Below, in pieces: positions 13,449-26,110 of a DNA stretch of 64,000 nt (the stretch's first letter is position 1; each line of letters starts with the position of its first letter). The stretch spans positions 66,974,075 to 67,038,074 of the forward strand of contig OY726567.1 in NCBI GenBank assembly GCA_963383645.1. Direction: 5' to 3'. This DNA comes from Muscardinus avellanarius (taxonomy: Eukaryota; Chordata; Mammalia; Rodentia; Gliridae). Below the pieces are notes generated by a model. It had not been told where the DNA came from. It worked only from the letters and a program-made list of their open reading frames with translations, and made no database searches. The translations under genes were made by a program, and so were the position numbers.

Positions 13449-13848
13449 GTGGTACTATGGATTGAACCCTGAGTCAGTCTACCTCTAAGATACACCCCCA
13501 GCCCTATTTTATTTTTATTTTGAAATAGGGCCTAAATTGCTGAAGCAGGGAAGCAGGCTGGGATCCTTTCATCTCAGCTTACCAAGTACTAGGATTACAG
13601 GAATATGCTGCCATGCCCAGCAAATGATTTTCATTTTATTTTATTTTACTTGTACTGGGAATTAAACTCAGGGGCATTCTACCTCTTAGCTATACCCCAG
13701 CCATATTTTTATTCTTTAATTTGAAACAGGGTCTCACTGAGTTGCAGAGGGCCTCACTAAGTAAGTAGCTGAGGTTATACACAAACCTGAGGTCCTCCTA
13801 TTTCAGCCTCCCAAGTACTGGAATTACAAGCATGTGTCATCAAGCCTA
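13449..13848 (-). repeat. two B1-dID SINEs in tandem
   Basis: Minus copies at about 13,449-13,621 and 13,650-13,848, each with dID, linker and B1. Confidence 0.8.
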
Positions 13849-13966
13849 AGTAAATGATCACATTTTAAATGTTATATAACTACCTACACATAAATGACAG
13901 CCTTGATTTGTCTCTGGTCCACAGAGCCTAAAATACTTAACATCTGACCCATTAAAGAAGTTTACT

Positions 13967-14166
13967 AGCCAGGCGTGGTAATCCAGGTGTGCACACTGGT
14001 AATCCCTGAATTTGGGAGGCTGAAATGAAAGGATTGTGGTTCGCAGACAGCCTCAGCTACTTAATGAGGCTCTTTGCAACTCAGCGAGACCCTGTTTCAA
14101 AATAAATAAAAAATATGGCTGGGGGTGTAGTTCAGAGGTAGAATGCCCCTGGGTTCCATCCCAGTA

Positions 14167-14212
<46 letters not shown>
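13967..14212 (+). repeat. B1-dID SINE, type a, with (CA)n tail
   Basis: Full copy ending cccagtaccacacaca, followed by about 22 CA units (14,168-14,212). Confidence 0.88.
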
Positions 14213-14215
<3 letters not shown>

Positions 14216-15263
14216 GTTTACTGACTGAATATAAAACAATAGGGGTGCAAGACTAGGAAAGTCAGTTGGGAGGTGACCCTGAAGCTGGCAGGAGGCCCCA
14301 GCTTGGGCTCAAGGCTGTGTGGCTGCAGTCCTGAAATTCCTGCTAATTTTATCTGTGGATCCAAATTTTACATGTGCAGTCTGACGGGATGAGGCAGCAG
14401 GTGCTGGGCTCTCTTGCTCCCCAAGCCTCACCCCTGGTGGGGCCAGGGCTGAGCAGAGTCTGCACCCACCCCATACATGAAATGGCCACATAAAAAATAC
14501 ACATAGATCTAGACCTGGACAGAACAAAAGCCTTTCCCTTGCCTTTCTGTGGAACCCTGAATCTTCATTTTGCCCTGGGACCTCGCCAGCAGGCCTGGGA
14601 TAGCAGCAGAGGCACGCTGGTGCTGGGGCCAGAGCACAGGAGTCTGAATATTAGCTGGATGGAGAGGGTTCACAAGGCTTACAGACACTGCTTGCATTCT
14701 GACTTCTCAGGGGTTAGACTGGCTACAGGCCATCCAATTTAAATAAGCTGGGAAAGGTAAAACCCTGGCCTGGGTGCAGCCCCCTTCTCCTCACAGCCCA
14801 CTGAGCAGTGTGGCCAGCCAAGAAGCTGAACCCAGCCACCACCACTGCTGCACTCTGACCCTGAGTGGCTCAGCCTCTCTGGGCCTCAGCTGTGTCCTCT
14901 GTGGGACTGTAGGTCGCACAGGAACAGTGGGTGGCCTGTAGAGTTGTATGAGGACTGGAGTGAAAGCTTGTGAAGATCAATCAGCCACTTTTACAAAAAG
15001 AAGGGCATTCACGGCATGTATCCAGTGCTTTCCTTCCCAATCACTCACTCATTCAGAGAAGTGCTGAGTTCTCTTGTCCTTATCCCCAGGTTTCTGGGCC
15101 CGAAACCCCAGACCTCACAGTTTAGGGAGTAAGGTGCTACAGACCCCTATCTGCAGAGGTGTGAGTGAGTGCAGTGAGCAGGAATTGGGGTCCCCATGCA
15201 GCTCCTGCCTTGGGCAGATCCCTGGAGAAGGCCCCCAACCTGCTCTCAAGGAAACCCCAGGCA
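14213..15263. other. intronic unique sequence
   Basis: About 1 kb without SINEs. About 14,840-14,960 may be a MIR relic (gcctctctgggcctcagctg). No gene seen. Confidence 0.4.
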
Positions 15264-15345
15264 AGGCTGGGGTACAGCTCAGTGGCAGAGCATACACCGA
15301 GCATGTCTGAGGTCCCAGGTTGACCCCCAGCACCACATACACCCT
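15264..15345 (+). repeat. ID-type SINE with complete tRNA-like body
   Basis: Unlike the shortened dID halves elsewhere, this copy keeps the middle of the ID body (gagcatacaccgagcatgtc) between the A-box-like and B-box-like parts and ends cccagcaccac. It stands alone without a B1 half, so it is probably an older, independent ID insertion. Confidence 0.75.
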
Positions 15346-16123
15346 CCCCCCAAAAAATACTCCTGGACACTGGAGAAACCAGTCTGATGCTGGGAAATCC
15401 AACGCCTTCTGATTAAAGCTTGGTCAGCTACTGCCCAGGGACCAGCTACATCTCCAGCCCCTCAGTCACTAGCTACCCAATCTTCCAGTTCATGCTGCTG
15501 ACCTCCACCCTCCAGAGGGAGGAGGGAGGGAGCCTCAGCCCAACCCAGCTGGGCCCTAGAGCGATCCAATTAGCACATGGATCTGAGAGCTCTATTAAGC
15601 CCCAGACAAATTATTGTTATTATTGTTGTTATTAGGCCCCACCCAAACCCATGGATGCCTGCCCACCAATTATCCCCTCTTTCTTCTGCTGCCAATCTGG
15701 CCTTCTCCTCTCCCCCTGCCAGCTGGGGCAGGGTGCAGGGCTCAGAAGCAATCCTCCCCTGCTACCCTCAGCCCCAGACTCTCTCACACCCACTTGCTCC
15801 GCCCACCCTGTCTCCTTCATTCCTTTCCCTCTGCTAGCTGGCCAGAATGGTGACACCTGCCCTTGGTCCTTACTGCTCTGTCATCTCCTAACGGCCTGTC
15901 CTCTCCCAGTTTACAGGAACACCCTGACTTGTGTGGCTACTTCTCAACTCCTGCAACATGGCAAGGACACCCCTGTGTGCCTCTTCCAGCACCATGCTCT
16001 TCCCCTTCCTCCCTCCAGCCTGGCATCCCAGCACTAGCTCCCAGCGGCCTCTGAGCCCTCCCATTACAGCTCCCCACCCTCCCCACACACCACAACCAAG
16101 GAATCTTTATAAAAAATCATTTA
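15346..16123. other. intronic unique sequence, pyrimidine-rich
   Basis: Rich in CT on the plus strand, which opens several frames by chance. No domain or splice structure is convincing. Confidence 0.45.
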
Positions 16124-17018
16124 GAGCCAGGTGTGATGGTGCATGCTTGTAATCCCAGTACTTGGGAGGCTGAGACAGAAGGATACAGATTATCAGCTAC
16201 TTAGTGAGGCCCTCCACAACTTAGTGAGACCATGTTTCAAAATAAATAGAAAAATGGGACCAGGCATAGTGGTGCACCCTAGTAATCCCTGCACTTGGGA
16301 GGCAGAGACAGGAGGATCGCGCAGGTTTGAAGCCAGCCTCACTGGCTTAAGAGACCCTGTTTCCAAATAAAAATATAAAAAATAGGTGTCTGGGAGTATA
16401 GCCCAGAGGTAGAAGGGTTTCTAGGAACCCCAGTACCACCAAAAAAATAAAAAGTCACTCAGATAGCCAGGTATGGTGGCATACACTTGTAATCCCAGAA
16501 TTTAAAAGGCTGAGACAGGAGGACCACAGGTTCAAGACCAGCCTCTTCAGCTTAGCGATACTCTCTGTACCTCAGTGAGACCAAAAAATTAAAAAGGGGA
16601 ACCGGGCATGTTGGCACATGCTTGTAATCCCAGCATTGCTTCGTGGACAGCCTCAGTTACTTAGTGAGGCCCTTTGCAACTCAGTGAGACCCTATTTCAA
16701 AATAAAGAATAAAAAATAGGAGCCAGGCGTGGTGGCACACACTTATAATCCCAGCATTCAGGAGGCTAAGACAGGAGGATCCCAGTTCGCGGACAGCCTC
16801 AGCTACTTATTGAGGCCCTCCGCAACTTAGTGAGACCCTGTTTCAAAATAAAGAATAAAAAATAGGGCAGGGAGTGTAGCTCGGAGGTCAAATGCCCCTG
16901 GGTTTCATCCCCAAACCCGCAAAAATAAATAAATTAATTAAAATAAATTAAAAAATAGGGCTGGGGGTATGGTTGAGAGGTAGAATGTCCCTGGGTTCCA
17001 TCCCCAGCACCACAAAAA

Positions 17019-17053
<35 letters not shown>

Positions 17054-17056
17054 GTG
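16124..17056 (+). repeat. block of five or six B1-dID SINEs
   Basis: Nearly 1 kb of plus-strand SINEs: a B1 (16,124-16,256), a type b2 dimer (16,258-16,450), B1 pieces (16,466-16,600 and 16,601-16,728), a type c dimer (16,730-16,938), and a dID half (about 16,939-17,010) with an AAAT-repeat tail. Several sit in the A-rich linkers of others. Confidence 0.85.
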
Positions 17057-18387
17057 CCAAGACCACCTGCTTTCTCTCGGCATCTGCGTGAAGAAGCCCC
17101 AAGAGAGGGTGTTGTCTCTGGCCAAAGTACTCCCTCCGCTTTTAGATATTCTTTCATAACTATTATTCTTTTGGTAATGATTCTTTTAACTCTCCACACA
17201 AATTGCTCCAGTGGTGTAAGATCAGGACTGTGAGAGAAACTGAGTCCGTGGAAAACAAACTTTCTGGTAATTTGTCTAAGCCTCTAAACGTCCTCGGCTT
17301 TGTTCAAATGGTAATAAAATCTAGTTAGAATTTAGATGCAGTGGCAGCATTCCAGTCAGTAATTACAAACGCAGATTTCCCCTCTATCTCTGACCTTCAT
17401 CCTAATCAGTAACTTACAACAAAAGCCCTAGAAGGGAGGCAACCCGGTGCCTCAATTTACCCCTCTCTTTGTGATCCTGCCTAGATACAGGAAGACAAAC
17501 GTTGGGTGTGACATCAAAGCAACCTAGTTTATGAGCAGCTAACACTGCCCAATACAATGGAGCTGAAGGCTAGGAAGATTCTTGACCTTTACACCCAGTA
17601 TGAGCCCTGCCCGAGGCAGGGAGGCGCCACGTGGCTAAGAAAAGGATATTGCAAAGGGTCTGGGACAGGAATATGGATTATTTATAAGATGAATAGGTTT
17701 CTAATAAGCCTATCGTTTAAGGAAAAGTGTTCGGCAGCTAAGGAAGTATATCTGACAACTAAATCTAAAAACTTCATGATATTTTTTGGTGTTTATCTGC
17801 CAAACTGCGTTGTGAGTTTGCTTAAGCTTTCAGATTTTAGAAGGCAAGGTGGGCGACACCTGGGAGAACTCCATCACATCCACCTGGATCGCCACATCTC
17901 CCCATGCCTGCCATATGGACTAAGCCCTAAAGATGGAAACTTCCAAAAAAGTTAAAGAAGATTCCATGAGAGGCCTCCAAGCCCTGGGCGTGCCCGTGTC
18001 TTCTGGAAGTTGCCCTTTGATCTGAGCTAATCTCTTGAATGCCGACTAGTTTTTTTTACCTTTGTTTACATGTTATTCACTATTGTTTTACAGTTATTGC
18101 ACTCCCCTCTTTTCTCTTATTATTAACCTCACTGGTGAAGGGTATAAATTTTTCTGGGTTCTTGTAATAAAGTGTCAATAGCTCAAGAAGCTTTTGTCCA
18201 TGTCAGATTCTTTCCAGAAGCGCCGTAAATAGGAACTTAAAGAAATTTATTTCCTAGAAGGGAAAGAATCGCTGCAGATAAGCGGCTGCACAACGGCACC
18301 CGAATCCTTGCCCATCTTTTCTGAGATAATTCGATCGTGAGTGGACTCATGGCCATTCCAACTGAGAAGTCTGCAGCAAAAAGGGCC
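17057..18387 (+). mobile_element. rodent LTR, diverged copy (copy 1 of 5)
   Basis: The core (about 17,400-17,640) shares order and wording with the LTRs at 38,252 and 39,095: gtgatcctgcctagatacag, then caacctagtttatgagcag, then cctttacacc. The end differs: TATA-like ggtataaattt (about 18,140) and AATAAA (18,168-18,173). The outer boundaries are uncertain. The 132-codon open frame inside (17,557-17,955) is therefore LTR sequence. Confidence 0.55.
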
Positions 18388-18655
18388 TGAGGTATAGCTC
18401 AGAGGTACAATGCCCCTGGGTTAATCTCCAATACCAAATAAGTAAAGAAATAATAATCAAACTTGGTTTGTCAGATATGGTAGTAATTCCAGGACTTGAG
18501 AGGCTGAGATAAGAGATAGCAGGTTCCAGATTAGCCTCAACAACTTAGGAAGACCTCAGCAACTTAGACCTAGCTTCAAAATAAAAAGTAAAAAGGGATA
18601 GGGGCATGGCTCAAAGATAGAACACTCCAAGGTTCAACTCAAGTACCACAAAAAG
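18388..18655 (+). repeat. lone dID half and a diverged B1-dID SINE
   Basis: dID at 18,388-18,445; a diverged dimer at about 18,470-18,655 ending gttcaactcaagtaccaca. Confidence 0.75.
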
Positions 18656-19410
18656 TCACCTGATTCAAACAAACCAATTAAAAACTGGGCAAGGGATCTG
18701 AAGAAGCATTTCTCACAGAATATATCCAAATATCCTAGAGCTGCTACACATCAACAGCTACAGGGAGGTACAAACAAAACCACGAGGAAGAGACAGCACT
18801 TCACACCCACTGGGCTGGCTGCTGAGAACTTGGAGACTGGAAGCCTCAGGCACTGCTGGTGGGTACACTTGCTGTGTGATACCTTATGGTCTCAGATGTC
18901 ACCACTCCTGAGTATGCACCCAAGAGAAGACAGATGTCCACACAGAAATATGAACACAAATCTAAGCAACATTCACAAGAGCCAAAAGGTGGAGACAACC
19001 CAAACACTGTGAACAAACAAACTGGGCTCTTAATGCAATGGAACAGCACTAGGCCACAGAGGAGTGGTGTGCTGGTACACACTACAGCGTGGACAAACCC
19101 AGGGAACTTCATACTTGCAGAGTAAACCAGACACAGAAGACGCACAGTGCCTAATCTATCTGTACAAAATATGCAAAAGAAGCAAACTGAGAAAGTAGAT
19201 TCATGGCTCCCAGGGGCAGGGCAGACAGAGGGGGTGACTACTAGTGAGCAGCTTCTTTTGACAATAATGAAAATGTTATAAAGTTTCTTTTAATGATGGA
19301 TGCACAAGTTGGTAAATGTATTAAAAGTCACTGCATTGCATACTTTAAATGGTTGAATTATACCATATGAGAATCCTATCTCATTAAAGCTGCTACTAAC
19401 AACAAAATGC
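18656..19410 (+). mobile_element. old L1: end of ORF2 and 3' UTR
   Basis: About 750 bases read like a decayed mammalian L1 3' end: aaaactgggcaagggatctg, then ggtgggtacacttgc, then aatgcaatggaacagcac, and a 3' UTR with ttaaatggttgaattatacc. It has many stops, so it is not active. Confidence 0.8.
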
Positions 19411-20131
19411 AACTGTTCACAGTTACTTCCCTACCCAAGCTGTCCCCACCACACAGGCCCCTGCACTTACTCCAAAATCCAAACTCCTCTCCAGGGCCCC
19501 AATCTGGCCCAGTCTCTTCTGCAAAATCCCTCTGTCCTCCCACTGCCCTGGCCAGGCCTACTCTCTAGAGAACCCTGCCCCTGGTCCTCCACCTAAGACT
19601 CCTTCTTCCTTCAAGGGTCCCCTCCTCCACAGCCAGAGCCCTGCCCACATCACACCATGGCTTGCTTCCTCCCCAACTTCGCATCACCATCCTTAAAGTT
19701 CCCTGAAGGTACTGCCAGCCCAAAATACACTGGCCAGGTGACCACTGGCCAAAATCCATTGGTCCGCTGTCCCCTCTCCTTTCCCGGATGCCCCACAGGG
19801 CAACCTCTCTGGTCTCCCTAGCACCTCCTTCCCCCACTTTCCTCATTCCTCATCCCAGGCCTAGAAACCCCATTCTCATCCCTCCTGAGCCTCCCACCTA
19901 GATCCCTCACTACATCTGCACGCACTCCACCCACACCAGGCCTTCTGCACCTCAGCCCTAGGCTTGAGCAAGACGGGGACAGCACACGTCTGTGACACCA
20001 TCAGGCACTTATGTCTATCTTGGGAGTGAGCTCTTGAAAAATGCTGAGCTCCTCAGAGACTCTTGCATCTAGTCTGGAGCCAATTTTGGTAGATCATGTT
20101 CTCTGAGAACACTACATGTGTACTTCAGATC

Positions 20132-20132
<1 letters not shown>
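19411..20132. other. intronic unique sequence
   Basis: C-rich plus strand with a 93-codon minus-strand frame of low complexity. No gene recognised. Confidence 0.45.
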
Positions 20133-20176
<44 letters not shown>

Positions 20177-20371
20177 TGTGTGTGTGTGTGTCTGGGGTTG
20201 GAACTCGGGGCAACCTCCAAGCTACACCCTATTTGTTTTCTTTATTTTGAAACAGGATCTCAATGAGTTACAAAGGAATTCACTAAGTAGCTGAGGCTGT
20301 CCGCAAACCACGATCCTCCAGTCTCAGCCTCCTGAATGCTGGGATTACAAGCGTGCACCACCACGCCCAGC
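20133..20371 (-). repeat. (TG)n microsatellite joined to a B1-dID SINE tail
   Basis: About 28 TG units (20,133-20,191) replace the tail of a minus-strand SINE that runs to 20,371. Confidence 0.88.
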
Positions 20372-20941
20372 AGATGGGGATGAACTTAGAGGTAGCATGG
20401 AAAAAAGCAGGCGTTCTGGTCGTCCTCCTGTCTCCCCACCTTTCCTACATGATGGGAGATGACTGCACGCCGCTGCCTCCTACCCCAACCAGTGTACAGC
20501 CTGAGGAGCATGCACAGATCCCTGACAGAGCCATGTTCCTCGGGGTACAGGGGCATCACCCAGGCTGAGGGCTGGCAACCAAGGAAACAGGCACCACCTG
20601 GAAAGAGGGGTCTCAACCCTGCTGCCAAGCCCCCTTTATCCGAACCTTAACCTCCTGTGAAGCTGCAGCAACCTGGCCCCTGAGCAGCCCTGCTCGTCCC
20701 TAGCCAATTGCTGCCACAGGCCTGCACATCTTTAGGCCCCTTTTTGAACATTTTCTCAGACACTGGGGAGTCACTAAAAACATCTAAAACTAAGCAAAAC
20801 ACTTTCTCAAAGTATATAATGCACACCATGGGGTGGAATGTTGACAATGAGGAAGGTACAGGGAGGAGCAGGTGGGAACTCTGCACCTTCGATCAATTCT
20901 ACCATGAGCCTAAAATTATTTTTAAAAGATAACACTGTCTT
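20372..20941. other. intronic unique sequence
   Basis: Nothing recognised. Open frames of 60-80 codons overlap on both strands. Confidence 0.45.
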
Positions 20942-21372
20942 AGCCGGGCATGGTGGCACACACTTGTAATCCCAGTGCTGACAGGAGGATCACACAGGTT
21001 CTAAGCCAGCCTCATCTTCTTAGTGAGGCTCTCAGCAACTTAGTGAGACCCTGTTTCCAAATAAAGCATAAAATAGGTCTGGGAGTATAGCCCGGAGTTA
21101 GAAAAGCCCCTGGGTTCCACCCCCAGTGCCACACAAAAAAAAAAAAAGAAAAAGAAAAAGAAAAAAAAAGGTAACAGTGCCCCTCCCCCCCGAATTGGGT
21201 ATGGGACACAGGGCCATTCTACCTCCGAGCCACACCCCCAGCCCTATTTTTTAGTCTTTATTTTGAAACAGGGTCTCACTGAGTTGCAAAGGGCCTAAGT
21301 AGCTGAGGCTGGCCACAAACTGTGATACTCCTGTGTCAGCCTCCCAAATGCTGAGATTACAAGTGTGCACCC
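20942..21372. repeat. two facing B1-dID SINEs
   Basis: A plus-strand type b1 copy (20,942-21,170) with an A/G-rich tail faces a minus-strand type a copy (about 21,192-21,372). Confidence 0.83.
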
Positions 21373-21373
21373 T

Positions 21374-21835
21374 AGGCATGGTAGGAAAGGCCTATAACCT
21401 CAGTACTTAGAAGGCTGAGACAGAAGGATCAAAGGTTCAAGGCCAGCCTCAGTTACTTAGTGAGGCCATCTGCAACTTAATGAGGCTCTCAGCAACTTAA
21501 TGAGACACTTTCCAAAATGAAAAAAATAAAAAATAAAAAAGCTGAGCGTGGTGGCACATGCTTGTAATTCCAGTACTTGGGAGGGGAGACTGAGACAGGA
21601 GGATGACAGGTTGAAGCCAGCCTCAGCAACTTAGTGAGGTTCTCAGCAACTTAGTGAGACCCCGTTTCCAAATAAAAAATAAAATAGGTCTGGGGGCATA
21701 GCCCAGAGGTAGAAGGCCCCTGGGCTCCATCCCCAGTACCACAAAAAGAGATAAAACTGAATTTAAAATGAGGCTGGAGGTATAGCTCAGAGGTAGAATG
21801 CCTCTAGATCCGATCCCCAGTACCACAAAACAAAT
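21374..21835 (+). repeat. B1, B1-dID and lone dID in tandem
   Basis: B1 at about 21,374-21,539, a type b1 dimer at 21,541-21,748, and a dID half at 21,771-21,835. Confidence 0.82.
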
Positions 21836-24749
21836 AAACGAACAAAAAAACAAAACAAAAAGCCTGTGCGTTAGGGAGATAGATAAACCCACCTGGAACC
21901 CTCACCTGGTGGGGTGCTCCCCTGGCCCACTGCAGCAGTGCGGCCTTGGTTCCTGCCTGCCTGTGCTCTCCAGGTCTAAGGGGCACCAAGCCACTTACTA
22001 GGACCCCTCAGCTCCAGGGTCCTCTTTATCCAGCCATAACAGATAGCATTCATCAAGTACAGATTAAGCCCAGACCGTGGGTGCAGGGTGCTCTAAGCAC
22101 ATAAGCTCTGCTCCTGATCCCCTAAACCACCATGGAGACAGAGGCGAGTGGACAATTCCTCCAGTCAGGCTGCTGAGGTCAGCCCCACTGAGTGACCTGG
22201 GCAGGAGCCGCATCTGCACACTGGTCCTATCCTCTAGGGCTGGCATCAGGATCCAGTAAAGACACAGAGATGCCAACACACAGCAGCAGACACTGGAGGA
22301 AGGGTGGGGCAAACACCATCACTGCGGTCCCTGTGTCAAAGACAAGGAAGCCAAGCCGGCTGACAGTTGAGTGGCTAATGCAGTGTCAACACAGCCGCAA
22401 AGCAGAGCCTCAAGTCAAAGCCCGTCTCCAGGCTGACTCGCACGCTGTCCTTTGCTACCTCTTAGTGTCTGTCACTGGGTGTGAGAGCCATGTCCCCAGA
22501 GGGGCTCCTTCCTTACCTCCATAGCCCATGGAGGGCAGAGTGCATTCCCAACACTGCGCACAGCAGCCTCAGGTATCCAGGCTCGCTCAGCGGCCCGGCC
22601 CTAGCTTCCAGGCTGGGATTTCATCCACTGCATCCCCAGCATCAACCACTGTAAGGCCAGGCACTTAGCAGGGGGCTGGAAAGGGCTTCCATTCAGCACA
22701 GGGGAGAAACCACTGTTCTGGGAGCTCAAAGGGAGAGGGCCAGAGGCCAGAGCAGACACAAAAAGTAAAACCACCAGGAAGGTCCCTGTGGCCAGCCCCC
22801 TGCCCTGGGCTTACGCAGGTTCCTCTGTGGCAGTGAGGAACAACTCTTGCACTCCCAGGACAGAGCTGCTGGCACTAAGTAGTGCGACTGTCCCAGCTCC
22901 CCTACCCACCTGGCTAACACAATCTCCCACTCCAAGGTATGTCCCTAGAATGAGGGCTGGGTTTCAGAACCCCTTGAACCAGCTAGCAGCCCTACATGGA
23001 GCCTACAGGACAGTGCATCTCAGAATGGGGAGCCCAGACACCCCAACCCAATAATTAAGAGGCCTTCAGAACAGTCTGTCTCCTCCATACCCAACCTTAG
23101 CCAAAAGAATCATATCAGCAAAGAGGATAGCCTTGGTTTGTAAAAGGCCAGCTCTACAATTATACACAGGATCCTGTTCTGATGCTGCTGTGGGTCCTGT
23201 GGTTTCTCAACACAGATCTGATCCTTCATCCCATCCTGCTAAAACCAGGGTGAATACCTCTGTCCCAGGACTCTGAAACTTAGGACAATGAGTACAGGCA
23301 CAGCACCAGGCAAGCATCGCAGGATTTGTCCTGTCTCCTGACCACAGGGGTCCAATGCCTCACATGGCCTCAGGAAAAGCCCAAGGCTAAAGGAACAAGA
23401 TGTCTGTGTACAGGAGCTCCCATAGCTGTGTGTCCATCAGTGGCTATTGGAAGGAAGACTCCTGTGTAGTTGCTGGTGGCCTTGGTCTGCACTTCCTGCC
23501 ACCCTCCCTGCAGCCCCAGGTCCTCTGGACTATTCCTCCAGTCGGCCCTCAAGACCTGAGGTTGCCCCTGCACACCCACTCTGACCAGAACACCCTCCCC
23601 CTGGACTTCTGGAGCTCCCAAGGCCACTCTACAAACCTCCCCAGCACTCAGCCCCATCTCCCTCACAGGTCTGAGCTGCTCCAGGAAGGGACTGTGAGGT
23701 TTCTGCTTGGTGCTTGGTGTCACCTGCCACTGGGTCTGGCTCAGGGGGCCTCAGTACCCTCCTTTCCCACACCGGCTTGACCCCAACAGCAATGTACTAG
23801 AACCACCCATGTCTGCAGTCTTGACAGACTGGGTTTACTCAAACGATTGTGACCACATCTCCACTTTGGGGAATAGAAGCAGCAGCAGCCTGGGAAGGAG
23901 AAATAACATCTCCAAGGTCATAGAACTGGAAGAGATAAAAAAGCCCTTTCCAGTACACCAACCTCTTGAGGTCTGCTCTACCTCTGGAAGGAGAGAATCA
24001 AGAGCTGTGCACCATGTCAGCCTATTCTCCAGGTGGAAACAGACAGGCAATGGAAATAAGGAGGGATGGAGCAGGGATTTTGCCTAAGGCGATGGAAGTA
24101 AGGAGGAATGGAACAGGGATTTGAGCCCCAGAGTACTTGGGGAGGACTCCCCACTGCCTGCTGCTCATTCTGGCATTTCACCATGGGCAGGGCATGGTGA
24201 TGACCCCTTCCATCCCAGGTCAGTTCGGAAGGATAAGATATGAGACAACCCAGGGAGGACACTGATGCACAGTGATTTAAATGTTCTTTGAGCTTATGCA
24301 GGAAGACCAAAGGGGCCTGGAGAGAGAGAAGGCAAGGGAATGTCATCTGTACTTGGCCAGAGGCTTCAGTCTTCCAGGAGTGAAGGCAGGGCCAAGGTCA
24401 CTGTACTTGCCCAAAACTGAGGTCAGACTCAACTGGATCCTACTCACTGTCCAACTCCACCCAGGCCTGGAATCAGGAAACCACAAAGAAAACCAATCAA
24501 GTCTCCCCCTTTCCAAAGCCTGACAATCTCCTTTAGACTGGGCTGTGTCAGGGTGTCTAGCTGGGAGCTGTCAAACTTTAGCCTGGTGCCGACCCTATAT
24601 CAGATCTCGGCCTCTGCCTTCCACCCCACTCCTGGCTCATCTCTCTCTCCTTCGTGCCCGGCTCAGTTGGAGGCACAGAGAAATGCCTCTAACCACACTC
24701 CACATTCGCTTCTGTGTCTTTGGGTGGCTTCTCCCAGGGCCCGCAGCTC
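21836..24749. other. SINE-free intronic sequence with MIR relics
   Basis: Nearly 3 kb without young SINEs, next to the promoter. MIR-like pieces lie at about 22,300-22,400 and 23,890-23,950 (ataacatctccaaggtcata). A 42-base tandem duplication lies at 24,047-24,130. No exon is called. Confidence 0.5.
24047..24130 (+). repeat. tandem duplication, unit 42 bases
   Basis: Two units start at 24,047 and 24,089. Over the first 35 bases they differ at five positions, four of them A/G exchanges. Confidence 0.8.
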
Positions 24750-26110
24750 CAGGAACTGGGGTCACACCGCTGCGACCGCCGCCACCGCAAAAGGACAGAG
24801 GGGCAGAGGCAGCAGAGGGGCGGGGCTCGGCGTCGGCCCAGGCCCGAGCCCGCCCCGGGAAAGCTTCGTTCTTGGTCCAGCGGCACAGGCCACGCGGCGC
24901 TGACCTTGGCCCGGCCGCTTCCTCTCCCGGGAGAGCTTCCTGCTGTCCGCTGGCGCGTGGGGGAATGAATGGGCCTCCGCAGCCGGAATCCCCGTAATTA
25001 CCCGCTGGATCAAAGACCAGCGCAACCCGCCCGGAGCACCAACGGGCCGGGCTGGCTTGCAAAGGGGAAGGAGAGGACGCAGGAGTCATGGGGGCCAAGA
25101 CTGCCCCCGGGCCGCCGCTTCCGACCAGTCCAGCCGCCGCGAGGCCCCTTCCCCCAACCGGCCTCAACTTCCCCCCCCAAGAGTCGCCAGCACTTCCGCC
25201 CGCGAGGTGCTGCGAGGGGCACCACCAAGCCCCAAGCCCCCGGCCGGCCCGCACGGCCCCAGACGACGCGCACGCGCACTACCCAGGACCGCGCGCACGC
25301 GCAGCCCTCGGACGCGCGCCCGCTCACGCTCCCCCCACGGCGCGCACGCGCGCCCGCCCGCCGGGCCGCGCTCGCTCGCCCGCCCGCCCGCCCGCCTCCC
25401 ACCCGCCCCTGGCGAAGCCTGGCCTCCCGACGCGCGCCCACCGCAGCCTCCGGCACACGCCTACGCGCCTGCGCCCGCCCTCACCTCCTCAGTCCCGGGG
25501 CCGCCGTGCCGCGCTCCCGATCCTCGCGCCTGCCTCGCGGATGGTGGCAGTGGCGGCAGCGGCGACTCAGACCCTGGGGTCAGGGGGACGGGCGCCCAGG
25601 CCGGAAGTGACCTTCCCGGCCGCTTCCGCCCGCGCCGCTCCCCCTCCCCTCCCCCTCCGCCGGGGCCGCCACCCCCTCCTCGCCGCTCTAGGCAGGCAGG
25701 CCCCCCCCGGGACCCCTGGCCGCCGCCCCCTCGCTCTATGGTGCGGGACCCGCCGGGGGGGCCACTTCCGGACGCGTCTAGGCCCCGGGTCCTCCGCGCC
25801 CGCTCTATGGCGCCTCGCGCCCGGGGGCGCGGCCCCGCCCCTCCAGGACAGCAGGCGCGGCGGGTCCGTTAGGCGCACACTTCCGGGTGCCGGTGGCCCC
25901 CGCCGGGCCCGGCGCCTGCGCGGTGGCCGGCCCGGGGACGCTCGCGCCGCCGGGTCCTCCCGGCGTCTCTATCGCTGTAACCCCTTCCGCTCCGAGAGGC
26001 GCCCGAGGCGCCCGCCCGAGACCCCGGCCCGGCGGCTCCTGGACAGCGCTGCGCGCCAGGCTGGCCTCGCCCCGCCGCCCCTCTCGGCCTCGGTTTCCTC
26101 CGGCTGACAT
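24750..26110 (-). promoter_or_regulatory. ZNF787: CpG-island promoter of ZNF787
   Basis: A dense CpG, GC-rich block contains the inferred non-coding first exon. NRF1-like motifs (GCGCACGCGC) lie at 25,267-25,279, 25,291-25,303 and 25,341-25,353. ETS-like GGAAGTG or CACTTCCGG motifs lie near 25,603, 25,763 and 25,877. No TATA box is evident, as usual for a broadly expressed gene. The start site cannot be fixed from sequence alone. Many long open frames run through this block on both strands, but they come from the base composition. Confidence 0.8.
25485..25600 (-). other. ZNF787: inferred non-coding first exon of ZNF787
   Basis: The only strong minus-strand donor in the island centre is GAGGAG|GTGAGGGCGG, with the exon ending at 25,485. 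The 5' limit is approximate. The coding start is in the next exon. Confidence 0.5.

Larger units (their letters stand above)
8708..25484 (-). other. ZNF787: ZNF787 first intron
   Basis: It runs from the donor after the CpG-island exon to the acceptor at 8,708. It is mostly SINE clusters, two L1 3' ends, MIR relics and an LTR, with unique DNA between. No further coding exon is visible. Confidence 0.7.

Noticed and set aside
10979..17056. CRISPR-like regular repeats
   Set aside because: Repeated words come from SINE copies of about 200 bases with diverged bodies; this is eukaryotic DNA.
17557..17955. 132-codon plus-strand frame
   Set aside because: It lies within LTR sequence shared with other copies in the window.
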